A stretch of 64,000 bases of DNA from Pseudomonas sp. PSB18 (GTDB lineage Bacteria > Pseudomonadota > Gammaproteobacteria > Pseudomonadales > Pseudomonadaceae): contig NZ_NOIN01000017.1 of the NCBI RefSeq assembly GCF_014596565.1, positions 1 to 64,000 of the forward strand, given 5' to 3'. The position numbers and the translations under genes are program-made. The notes below the pieces were generated by a model. It had not been told where the DNA came from, did no database searches, and saw only the letters and a list, made by a program, of their open reading frames with translations. Position 1 is the first letter of the stretch. Every line of letters begins with the position of its first letter. Positions 36,366-43,935 of this stretch are shown here, in pieces.

Positions 36366-37703
36366 TTATTTCGCCGCGGCACGCAATGGCCGGAATGCTT
36401 CACGCAGTTCTTCGCTGAACAGTTGCGGCTGCTCCCAGGCCGCGAAGTGACCGCCCTTGCTGACTTCGTTGAAGTAGGACAGCGACGGATAGGCGCGCTG
36501 TGCCCAGGTCTTCGGCGCCTGATAGATTTCGTGGGGGAATACCGTGATCGCCACCGGCACCTTGATGTCCGTGGTCTTCTGCGCGGCCGCGCTGAAGTTA
36601 TTGTTGTTGTTCTCCCAGTAGAAACGGGAGGACGACGCCCCGGTGTCGGTCAGCCAATAGAGGCTGATGTCATCGAGCATTTCATCGCGGCTGAGCACGC
36701 GCTCAGGCTTGCCGTCGCTATCGGTCCAGGCCGCGAATTTCTCGTACATCCACGCCGCCGTCCCGGTGGGCGAGTCGGCCAGCAGGTAACCGATGGTCTG
36801 CGGTCGGGTCACCATCATCGCGCCGTAGGCCGCGTTACGACCGAAGAACGTACTCAGGGAGGTGTAGGCCCGGCGTTCCGGATCGGTCAGCCCCGACGGT
36901 GCCGGATCGCCGCTGTTGATCGGCTTTACCAGCTCCGGCGGCACGGTGGCCGGCATGTTCAGGTGGATGCCCAGCAATCCGGGCGGCGCCAGGCGGCCCA
37001 GCGCATCGGAAATCACCGAACCATGATCGCCGCCCTGAGACACGTAATGGCTGTAGCCCAGGCGCTTCATCAGCACGTCCCAGGCCTTCGCCACCCGGTC
37101 GGGGCCCCAACCCAATTCGGTCGGTTTGCCGGAAAAACCATGGCCGGGAATCGACGGGATGATCACATCGAAGGCATCTTCCGCGCGGCCACCGTAAGCG
37201 GTCGGATCGGTCAGCGGGCCGATGGTCTTGAGGAACTCGAACTGCGATCCCGGCCAACCATGGGTGAGGATCAGCGGCATGGCGTTGGGGTGGCGCGAAC
37301 GCACGTGGATGAACTGAATGTCGACGCCATCGATGGTGGTGATGAACTCCGGCAAGGCATTGAGCTTGGCCTCAGCCTTGCGCCAGTCATAACCGTCGCC
37401 CCAGTATTTCACCAGCGCCTGGACCTGGGCCAATTGCACGCCCTGGGAAACGTCATTGACGGTTTCCTTGTCGGGCCAACGGGTGGCCGCAATGCGTTTG
37501 CGCAGTTCGGTCAACTGCGCTTCATCAACGTGAATACGGTACGGGCGAATGGCCTCCGACCCGGCCGGAGCGGCGCTGGCGGACGGGTTGTCAGCGGCCA
37601 GGGTGACGCCACTGCCGGCAAACAGGGCAAGACCGAACACGCTGACGAGAGCGGATGACGCCAGACAACGTTGCCAGGTAAAAGCGGAAGAAGCTGCTTG
37701 CAT
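36366..37703 (-). CDS. Exported epoxide hydrolase (EHN family)
   Basis: A 445-residue protein. A signal peptide (about residues 1-35, CLASSALVSVFGLALFAGSG) precedes an epoxide-hydrolase N-terminal region (IRPYRIHVDEAQLTELRKRI) and the catalytic domain: THGWPGS, nucleophile Asp in SQGGDHGSVI (about residue 225) and His in SKGGHFAAWEQP. It is similar to microsomal-type epoxide hydrolases. The ATG at 37703 is preceded by AAAAGGAGAACCACC, a strong ribosome site; the extension to 37733 is rejected. It is the first gene of the four-gene leftward operon, whose promoter should lie in 37704-37970. Confidence 0.85.
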   Translation of the reverse strand: MQAASSAFTWQRCLASSALVSVFGLALFAGSGVTLAADNPSASAAPAGSEAIRPYRIHVDEAQLTELRKRIAATRWPDKETVNDVSQGVQLAQVQALVKYWGDGYDWRKAEAKLNALPEFITTIDGVDIQFIHVRSRHPNAMPLILTHGWPGSQFEFLKTIGPLTDPTAYGGRAEDAFDVIIPSIPGHGFSGKPTELGWGPDRVAKAWDVLMKRLGYSHYVSQGGDHGSVISDALGRLAPPGLLGIHLNMPATVPPELVKPINSGDPAPSGLTDPERRAYTSLSTFFGRNAAYGAMMVTRPQTIGYLLADSPTGTAAWMYEKFAAWTDSDGKPERVLSRDEMLDDISLYWLTDTGASSSRFYWENNNNNFSAAAQKTTDIKVPVAITVFPHEIYQAPKTWAQRAYPSLSYFNEVSKGGHFAAWEQPQLFSEELREAFRPLRAAAK

Positions 37704-37790
37704 GGTGGTTCTCCTTTTGACTAATCGGCTCAAGCAGCTCGATCAAACCATCGCGATGTCCCATGGAGGATTGCACCATGGTGTCGGTCG

Positions 37791-37802
37791 ATACCTAGGT
37801 AT
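37791..37802. promoter_or_regulatory. Perfect 12-bp palindrome upstream of the hydrolase operon
   Basis: ATACCTAGGTAT is a perfect palindrome about 90 bases before the first hydrolase start, with GTC/GAC extending the symmetry on either side with one offset. A nearby CCATGG pair (about 37761 and 37777) adds further symmetry. It could be an operator for a dimeric repressor; no regulator gene is adjacent. Confidence 0.35.
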
Positions 37803-37969
37803 GACGCGCGCGGTTTCGTGTGCTGTCTCGATGCGGGTCATTTAAGGACGGACAGGTATCGCAGATGTGTCAGCAACAGCCCGTAAAGAAACAGTCCGTA
37901 TCGACAAAGGGGCTGGATACATAGAGATACATTGGAGGCAGGGAGCTGATGTCAGCTCAGCCACGGAAC

Positions 37970-38197
37970 TGTGGGAGCGAGCCTGCTCGCGATGACGGCA
38001 GCACATTCAACATGGATGCAAGCTGACCCACTGCTATCGCGAGCAGGCTCGCTCCCACAGAGGATTTGGGGGTGGGCATGAGTTCTGTGGGCAACTCGGA
38101 CAACCCATGTGGGAGCGAGCCTGCTCGCGAAGGCGGCAGCACATTCAACATGGATGCAAGCTGACCCACTGCTATCGCGAGCAGGCTCGCTCCCACA
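37970..38197. repeat. Tandemly duplicated REPIN (138-bp period)
   Basis: Two nearly identical REPINs lie head to tail, 37970-38059 and 38108-38197, an exact offset of 138 bases. The shared unit extends past the second arm through a GGATTTGGGGG...TTCTGTGGGCAA stretch to about 38095 and 38233. Differences are a few substitutions (for instance GATGACGG against GAAGGCGG). They occupy the middle of the 574-base gap 37704-38277. Confidence 0.9.
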
Positions 38198-38245
38198 GAG
38201 GATTTGGGGGGGGCATGGGTTCTGTGGGCAACCCTGAAAACTTCA

Positions 38246-38275
38246 GGGACCGGCATCAGTCGGTCCCTTTCTTTT
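38246..38275. terminator. Rho-independent terminator, probably bidirectional
   Basis: GGGACCG (38246-38252) and CGGTCCC (38261-38267) form a 7-bp stem with an 8-base loop, followed on the plus strand by TTTCTTTT. On the minus strand it lies directly after the ydiJ stop codon and is followed by TGAAGTTTTC, so it most likely terminates ydiJ. Confidence 0.75.
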
Positions 38276-38277
38276 CG

Positions 38278-41200
38278 TCAGCCGCGCCGCCCAGCCAACA
38301 CCTGCTCCAACACCACCTCCAACGGATGCCGTAGCTGCTTGTCCGCCAACCGTTTCACCTGGCTGCGGCACGAGTACCCCGTTGCCAGCGCCTCCCCTTC
38401 CTTGTCCAGCTTGCCGGCCCAGGACTGTTCGAAAATAGTCCGCGAGGTGTCCTGGTTGCGCAGTTCATGGCCGTAGGTGCCGGACATGCCGCAGCAGCCC
38501 GTCGCCTCGGTCATCAGCTTGAGCCCCAACTTGGCGAACACGCTTTGCCATTGCGAGGTACTGGCGGGCACATTGGTCTTTTCGGTGCAGTGCGCCAGCA
38601 GGCGGAACGTCCGGGCAACAGGATTCGCTGTCTGCGGAACCGCATCGACCAGCCATTCCTGAGGCAGCAGGACTTTCGGGCAGGCATCGAGCCCTGGCAC
38701 CTTCTGATATTCCTGGCGGTAGACCAGGGTCATGGCCGGATCCAGGCCCACCAGGGGCACCGAGCAGTCGGCGAGCGCCTGGAGCTGGGTAGCGTTGCGG
38801 ATCGCCGCCTTGTTGAAGGCACCGAGAAAGCCCTGCACATGCAAGGGCTTGCCGTTGGCGCTGTAGGGCGCCAGGAACACCCGATAGCCCAGTTGATGCG
38901 CCAGTTCGATAAAGGAAGCCAGCAACGGCGTTTCGAAGTAGCGGGTGAAGGCGTCCTGCACCAGCACCACACTGCGCTCCCTTTGCGCCGGCGTGAGTTC
39001 ACGCAGGGCCGGTACGCTGGCGACCGCGACTTTGCAACGGCTCAAGGTGGCCTGGAAGTTGAAGCGACTGATCAGCGGGCTGTCGACCATGCCCACTTGG
39101 TTCGCCAACAGCCGGCTCAGCCAGGTCGAACCCATGACCGCGTTGTAGAGGCCCGGCGCGTAAGCCATGTAGGGAATGGTGAATTCCAGCGAGCCGATCA
39201 GGTAGTCACGCAGCGGCCGTTGATAGCGGCCATGGTAGAGCTGCAGGAAACGCGAACGGAACTCCGGCACGTTGACCTTGATCGGGCATTGTCCCGCGCA
39301 GGATTTGCAGGCCAGACAGCCGGCCATGGCGTCATAGACTTCGTGGGAGAAATCCGCCTCGCCCCGTGAGCGCGCCAGGTTGTTGCACAGCCGCGCCGGC
39401 AAGTCCTTCAACCACGACGCACCGCCCCGCGCCGCTTCCAGCACATCGACATTGGCCGCGCCCTGCAGGCGCAACCATTCACGCATCAGCGATGCCCGCC
39501 CCTTGGGGGAGTGCTGGCGTTCGCGGGTGGCTTTCCACGACGGGCACATGGCGTCGTCGGGGTCGAAGTTGTAGCAGGCGCCATTGCCGTTGCAGTGCAC
39601 GGCTGTGCCGTAGCTCTGCCAGACGCGCTCGTCGATCTGCCGATCCAAGTCACCGCGTAGCGTGACCTCGTTGACCTTGAGCAAGCCTTCGGCGGCATCC
39701 GGCGGTGTACAGATCTTGCCGGGGTTGAGCTGGTTATAGGGGTCGAACGCGCCCTTGAGGGATTGCAGTGCCGGGTACAAATCGCCAAAGAACGCCGGCA
39801 CGTATTCCGAGCGCAAACCCTTGCCGTGCTCGCCCCAGAGCAGGCCGCCATAACGCTGGGTGAGTTCAGCCACCGCATCGGAAATCGGCTTGACCAGTGC
39901 AGCCTGGGCCGGGTCTTTCATGTCCAGCGCCGGACGTACATGCAACACGCCGGCATCGACATGACCGAACATGCCATAGCTCAAGCCGTGGCCGTCCAGC
40001 AATGCGCGAAACTCGGCGATGTAGTCGGCCAGCCGTTCCGGCGGCACGGCGGTGTCTTCCACGAACGGCTGCGGCCGCACCTCGCCTTCGACGTTGCCCA
40101 ACAGCCCGACCGAACGCTTGCGCATGGCATAGACACGGTTCACCGCCTCGGCCCCTTCCGCCAGCGTATGGCCCAGGCGCTCGATGGTGGTGTCGCGCTG
40201 CAGATGCGTCACGAAGGCCGCCACCTCGGCGTTCACCTGCGCAGCGTCGTCACCGCTGAATTCCACCAGATTGATGCCCAGGGTCGGGCGTTCGGCGTCG
40301 GCCGGGAAATACTCGGCGACGCTGTGCCAGACGATGTCTTTCATCGCCAGCAGCAACACCCTGGAGTCCACCGTTTCGATGGACAGCGGCTTGTGGGCCA
40401 GCAATGCGTTCGCATCGCGCAGGGCGTCCATGAAGCTGCCGTAGCGCACGTTCACCAGCACCGAATACTTGGGAATTGGCAGCACGTTGAGCTTGGCCTC
40501 GACCACGAACCCCAGCGAACCCTCGGCGCCGCAGAGCACGCTGTTCAGGTTGAAGCGACCGTGGTCATCGCGCAGGTGCGCCAGGTCGTAACCGGTCAGG
40601 CAACGGTTGAGCTTGGGGAACACCGACTCGATCAGCTCGGCCTGGGTCTCCTGGATCTGCCGGGCGGTGCGGTACACCTCGCCAATCCGACCCGGTTCAG
40701 CACACGCTGTTTCCAGCTCGGCGTCGGACAGCGGCTGGGTGTGCAGGCGCTCACCGCCGAGCAACACGCTGTGCAGCTCCAGTACATGGTCGCGAGTCTT
40801 GCCGTAGGTGCAACTGCCCTGGCCGCTGGCATCGGTGTTGATCATGCCGCCCACGGTGGCGCGGTTGGAGGTCGACAGTTCCGGCGCGAAGAACAACCCG
40901 TGAGGCTTGAGCGCGGCATTGAGCTGGTCCTTGACCACACCGGCCTGCACCCGGACCCAACGCTCGGCCACGTTGATTTCAAGGATGGTGTTCATGTGCC
41001 GCGACAAATCGACCACGATGCCGTCGGTCAGCGACTGGCCGTTGGTCCCGGTACCCCCGCCCCGTGGCGTCAGCTTGATCTGGCGAAACCGTGGTTCGGC
41101 CATCAGCGTGGCGATGCGAGCGACGTCCTCGGCGTCCCGGGGAAAGACCGCGGCTTGCGGCAGGCGCTGGTAAATCGAGTTGTCGGTCGCCAACACGGTA

Positions 41201-41310
41201 CGGGTGCCGTAGTCGGCGCTCAGGTGACCACGAAAGCCGCTGGCGCGCAGGGCCTCGATGAATTCCGGGTAGTGGGCCGCGGGGGCAACCACGGGCAGTT
41301 GGGCAATCAT
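38278..41310 (-). CDS. ydiJ: YdiJ-type FAD-linked / Fe-S D-2-hydroxyacid dehydrogenase
   Basis: A 1010-residue membrane-associated oxidoreductase, close to E. coli YdiJ in length and order. The FAD-binding domain (PRGGGTGTNGQSL near 83-95, then STSNRATVGGMINTDASGQG) is followed by an FAD-oxidase C-terminal domain (about 300-545), a Fe-S segment with CLACKSCAGQCP near 665-676, and a C-terminal cysteine-rich part (HCTEKTN; TGCCGMSGTYGHE). Family members oxidise D-2-hydroxyglutarate or D-lactate and pass electrons to the quinone pool. The ATG at 41310 faces the divergent LysR gene across 144 bases, a probable regulator. Substrate is inferred from the family. Confidence 0.85.
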   Translation of the reverse strand: MIAQLPVVAPAAHYPEFIEALRASGFRGHLSADYGTRTVLATDNSIYQRLPQAAVFPRDAEDVARIATLMAEPRFRQIKLTPRGGGTGTNGQSLTDGIVVDLSRHMNTILEINVAERWVRVQAGVVKDQLNAALKPHGLFFAPELSTSNRATVGGMINTDASGQGSCTYGKTRDHVLELHSVLLGGERLHTQPLSDAELETACAEPGRIGEVYRTARQIQETQAELIESVFPKLNRCLTGYDLAHLRDDHGRFNLNSVLCGAEGSLGFVVEAKLNVLPIPKYSVLVNVRYGSFMDALRDANALLAHKPLSIETVDSRVLLLAMKDIVWHSVAEYFPADAERPTLGINLVEFSGDDAAQVNAEVAAFVTHLQRDTTIERLGHTLAEGAEAVNRVYAMRKRSVGLLGNVEGEVRPQPFVEDTAVPPERLADYIAEFRALLDGHGLSYGMFGHVDAGVLHVRPALDMKDPAQAALVKPISDAVAELTQRYGGLLWGEHGKGLRSEYVPAFFGDLYPALQSLKGAFDPYNQLNPGKICTPPDAAEGLLKVNEVTLRGDLDRQIDERVWQSYGTAVHCNGNGACYNFDPDDAMCPSWKATRERQHSPKGRASLMREWLRLQGAANVDVLEAARGGASWLKDLPARLCNNLARSRGEADFSHEVYDAMAGCLACKSCAGQCPIKVNVPEFRSRFLQLYHGRYQRPLRDYLIGSLEFTIPYMAYAPGLYNAVMGSTWLSRLLANQVGMVDSPLISRFNFQATLSRCKVAVASVPALRELTPAQRERSVVLVQDAFTRYFETPLLASFIELAHQLGYRVFLAPYSANGKPLHVQGFLGAFNKAAIRNATQLQALADCSVPLVGLDPAMTLVYRQEYQKVPGLDACPKVLLPQEWLVDAVPQTANPVARTFRLLAHCTEKTNVPASTSQWQSVFAKLGLKLMTEATGCCGMSGTYGHELRNQDTSRTIFEQSWAGKLDKEGEALATGYSCRSQVKRLADKQLRHPLEVVLEQVLAGRRG

Positions 41311-41454
41311 TAACGGCCTCTTGGTGGGCTAATCACGTAAATACTTGTCGCCGGCGCATGAATAGGTCAGGCTCGGAACGACCTGCGTCAATGTTCCTTC
41401 AGGTTCCCGGCGCAGACAACCGGATAATCCTGCCGCTATCGATGACTTTTCCGA

Positions 41455-42339
41455 ATGAATTACCGCCACCTCACGCCATCCATGTCACTGCTGCTGGCAT
41501 TTGAAGCCGCCGCCCGGCATGAAAGCTACACCCGGGCCGCGATTGAACTCTCGCTGACGCAAAGCGCCGTCAGCCGGCAGGTCCAGGCGCTGGAAGAGCA
41601 ATTGGGGCTGACGCTGTTTCGTCGCGAAGGCCGGCAGGTCCGGCTGACCGATGTCGGTCGCCTCTACCAACGGGAGATGAGCGAGGCCCTCGGACGCATC
41701 CGCAGCGCGACGCTGCAGGCCATGGCTTATCAGTCCGGCAGCGGCACCCTGCGCCTGGCGACGTTGCCGACCTTTGGTTCGAAGTGGCTGCTGCCGCGCC
41801 TGCATGAGTTCTACAAAACCCACCCCGGCATACTGGTGCACATCAGTTCCCGGATCGACGCCATCGACTTCGACACCAGCGGCATCGACGCCGCCATCGT
41901 TGTCGGCACGGCCGACCTGCCGGGTCTGATCAGCCACCGCCTGCACGCCGAAGAACTGATCGTAATCATCTCGGCGCAGGCGGCCAAGGCCCATGAGACG
42001 TGGACGCCGGAGCGCATCAGCGAACAGATGCTGCTCAATGTGGCGAACAACCCCAACGTCTGGGGCGACTGGTTCAGTCACTACACCCTGCCCCACGCCA
42101 GGATGCGCCTGGGCCCCAGCTTCGAACTCACCTCGCACTTGATCCAGGCGGTGCGTGCGGATATCGGCATTGGCCTGGTGCCACGCATCCTGGTGGCCGA
42201 CGAATTGGCCAATGGCGAACTGATCGGCCTTGACCTGCCGTTCGCCAGCCGGCGCAGTTACTACCTCACCTATCCACCGCGCAACGAAATGCTGCCGTCG
42301 TTACGGGCGTTTCGTGGCTGGTTGTTGGAGCAGATCTAA
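41455..42339 (+). CDS. LysR-family regulator (GcvA-like) divergent from ydiJ
   Basis: A 294-residue LysR protein. HTH region is HESYTRAAIELSLTQSAVSR (about residues 21-40). The effector domain includes PTFGSKWLLPRLHEFY near 107 and DAAIVVGTADLPG near 143, characteristic of the GcvA/AmpR-like branch. It starts at the ATG at 41455. Divergent placement makes control of ydiJ likely. The effector, perhaps a D-hydroxyacid, is inferred. Confidence 0.85.
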   Translation: MNYRHLTPSMSLLLAFEAAARHESYTRAAIELSLTQSAVSRQVQALEEQLGLTLFRREGRQVRLTDVGRLYQREMSEALGRIRSATLQAMAYQSGSGTLRLATLPTFGSKWLLPRLHEFYKTHPGILVHISSRIDAIDFDTSGIDAAIVVGTADLPGLISHRLHAEELIVIISAQAAKAHETWTPERISEQMLLNVANNPNVWGDWFSHYTLPHARMRLGPSFELTSHLIQAVRADIGIGLVPRILVADELANGELIGLDLPFASRRSYYLTYPPRNEMLPSLRAFRGWLLEQI

Positions 42340-42363
42340 CTGTCCCGCAGTTATCGCAGACAT

Positions 42364-42398
42364 AAAAAAGCCCCGCAAACCAAATGGGTCGGCGGGGC
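42364..42398 (-). terminator. Rho-independent terminator of the lipoprotein gene
   Basis: On the minus strand GCCCCGC and GCGGGGC (42398-42392 and 42376-42370) form a 7-bp GC stem, followed by six T (42369-42364). It lies 61 bases after the stop codon of the lipoprotein gene at 42459. On the plus strand it follows the LysR stop codon and may serve both. Confidence 0.8.
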
Positions 42399-42458
42399 AA
42401 GGAATTGGTTGGTTGCGGCCAACCAAAGGAGCTCTGTGAAAAGTGTCTATCCGTCGAA

Positions 42459-42809
42459 TCAGATGCAGTCTTCTGCGGCGCGCTCGAAACTCGACGGCAG
42501 CAGGTTCGAGGCCAGCAGGTGCCGCTCATAGATGAACACCTTGCCGCCGTTCCCGGCCTTGTAGGCCTCCAGCACGTTGTCCGCGGAGACTTTGCTCGGC
42601 ACGACGATCCGGTAGCTGCGCTGGGTCTGTGAGACCATCGGGTTCAACTGACTGTCCTGCAATTTCGGTATGACGCACTCGGCATACTCGGCCGGGGTCT
42701 TCTGGGTCTGCAGGGTCAGCGTCGGATCGTTTGGCGCGGAGGCACAACCGGCGAGCAGCAAAGAGGCAAACGCCATGACAGGCACGAATAAAAAGCGCAT
42801 CAGTTTCAT
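42459..42809 (-). CDS. Small lipoprotein
   Basis: A 116-residue outer- or inner-membrane lipoprotein. The signal peptide ends in the lipobox LLAGC (about residues 19-23), followed by ASAPNDPTLTLQTQKTP. The mature part, about 95 residues, includes CVIPKLQDSQLNP and ends FERAAEDCI, so two further cysteines could form a disulfide. I do not recognise a domain. Start is ATG 42809; ATG 42800, nine bases downstream of GGG, is equally plausible. It stands alone with a terminator. Confidence 0.8.
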   Translation of the reverse strand: MKLMRFLFVPVMAFASLLLAGCASAPNDPTLTLQTQKTPAEYAECVIPKLQDSQLNPMVSQTQRSYRIVVPSKVSADNVLEAYKAGNGGKVFIYERHLLASNLLPSSFERAAEDCI

Positions 42810-43051
42810 CCCGAAAATAAAAAGGGTCAGACTCGTATGACGACGGAAGGCTGTTGCGTCATGTCTGGAGCCACCTGTTCGATGGGTGCAATTGTCCAAT
42901 GACTGGCGACAAAGCAGAACATGCGTTTAGTGATGGTCACTATTACTTCTAACGATAGTTGCGTGCCTTACGGGGTCAGGCACGCGTGCCTCGGTGTCGC
43001 GAAGCCGGGATTCCAGCCTCGCTGAACATGGTCATGATGAAGCGGATGGCG

Positions 43052-43351
43052 TCAGGACTGGGCTGTCAGGGCCGAGTGGGTCTTCAATTCTTCGTCAATG
43101 AACGCAGCGATCATGGCCCGATAGACCCGCTCCACGACATCAGGCGAGGCACCGGCTTCGTTCGCAAGCCCGCGCACTTTGGTGATGACCTGCTCGACCC
43201 GCGCCGGTGCGCGCACATCGTCGGTGGTTTTCTTGAAGGCTGCCGCCTGCGTGACGAAGTTGCCGCGCCGGGCCAGGAGCGCAACGACCTGGCGGTCGAT
43301 CTGGTCGATCTGCTGGCGGACTTCTTCGATTGATGTACAGCGTAATTCCAT
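43052..43351 (-). CDS. Chorismate mutase (AroQ class, PchB-like)
   Basis: A 99-residue all-helical AroQ-fold protein. Reading EEVRQQIDQIDRQVVALLAR, then FVTQAAAFK and APARVEQVI, matches the first helix and active-site helix of monofunctional AroQ chorismate mutases and of PchB (isochorismate pyruvate lyase), whose length it shares. No signal peptide, so it acts in the cytoplasm. The ATG follows AAAGGAGATACTCAAA. There is no salicylate/pyochelin gene next to it, so chorismate mutase is more likely than lyase, but the two cannot be separated with certainty by eye. Confidence 0.8.
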   Translation of the reverse strand: MELRCTSIEEVRQQIDQIDRQVVALLARRGNFVTQAAAFKKTTDDVRAPARVEQVITKVRGLANEAGASPDVVERVYRAMIAAFIDEELKTHSALTAQS

Positions 43352-43434
43352 TTTGAGTATCTCCTTTCAAGTAACGGCAATGTGTATGGGCGGTTGCGAT
43401 ATGGCGGCATATTCGAGATAGATGCAAGCAGAGC

Positions 43435-43465
43435 CGCCGCCATCGCGAGCAGGCTCGCTCCCACA
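43435..43465. repeat. REP sequence (decayed REPIN)
   Basis: A good reverse REP ends CGCTCCCACA at 43465. The left half of the usual REPIN is degraded; its inner part (about 43397-43432, GCGATATGGCGGCATATTCG) is still recognisable. It lies between the chorismate mutase and the small helical-protein genes. Confidence 0.75.
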
Positions 43466-43482
43466 GGGTGTTCCGGGGAACA

Positions 43483-43728
43483 TCAGAGCTTTGGGATAAT
43501 ACCGGTGGCCTCGGCAATCGTTGCCAGCACCTCTTCCATCCCCGCGATGTGATTCTGAAGGTCGACAAAAGACTGATGGACCGCTTCGTCGACGTCTACG
43601 GTTTGCTGTCCACGAAGCGCTATCACCCTGCGCAGTTCCTTTTCCTGAAGTTCGTTCACGCTTTCGCGCAACGTCAGGAGCTGGTCGAATATCTGTGCGA
43701 CTTTGGCTTTGCTATCGACGTCCATCAT
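43483..43728 (-). CDS. Small helical protein of unknown function
   Basis: An 81-residue, mostly helical protein rich in Glu, Leu, Val and Gln (FDQLLTLRESVNELQEKELR, then LATIAEATGIIPKL), likely to form coiled coil. I recognise no family. ATG codons at 43728 and 43725 follow GGAG; the frame extends to a GTG at 43788. It lies upstream of the chorismate mutase with a decayed REPIN between, so co-transcription is possible. Confidence 0.55.
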   Translation of the reverse strand: MMDVDSKAKVAQIFDQLLTLRESVNELQEKELRRVIALRGQQTVDVDEAVHQSFVDLQNHIAGMEEVLATIAEATGIIPKL

Positions 43729-43935
43729 CTCCAACCCAATCTCTCGATGAATGCGCCCCAGGGACACGCGACCAGGATGCCGGGGCACTGAGATGTTGGC
43801 GCACAGGCTGTGGGGTGATCAATGGACACCTGAACACGCCGAGGAGTTTCGGTCCGGCCAGGGCCGGTCTTCCTTGGAACGTAACGATGGCAAAGACAGT
43901 CGGAGCAATCAGGCCCTTGGCAAAGAAATCGTCCC

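Noticed and set aside
39763..41313. A 516-codon open frame opposite ydiJ, with others of similar size opposite eboF (12971-14563) and the PAS kinase (30030-31613)
   Set aside because: They mirror clear genes in a high-GC genome, show biased residue use, and have no family motifs or ribosome sites.
43052..43351. Chorismate mutase as PchB of a salicylate pathway
   Set aside because: No pchA or pyochelin gene is near, and the call rests only on length and helix pattern.
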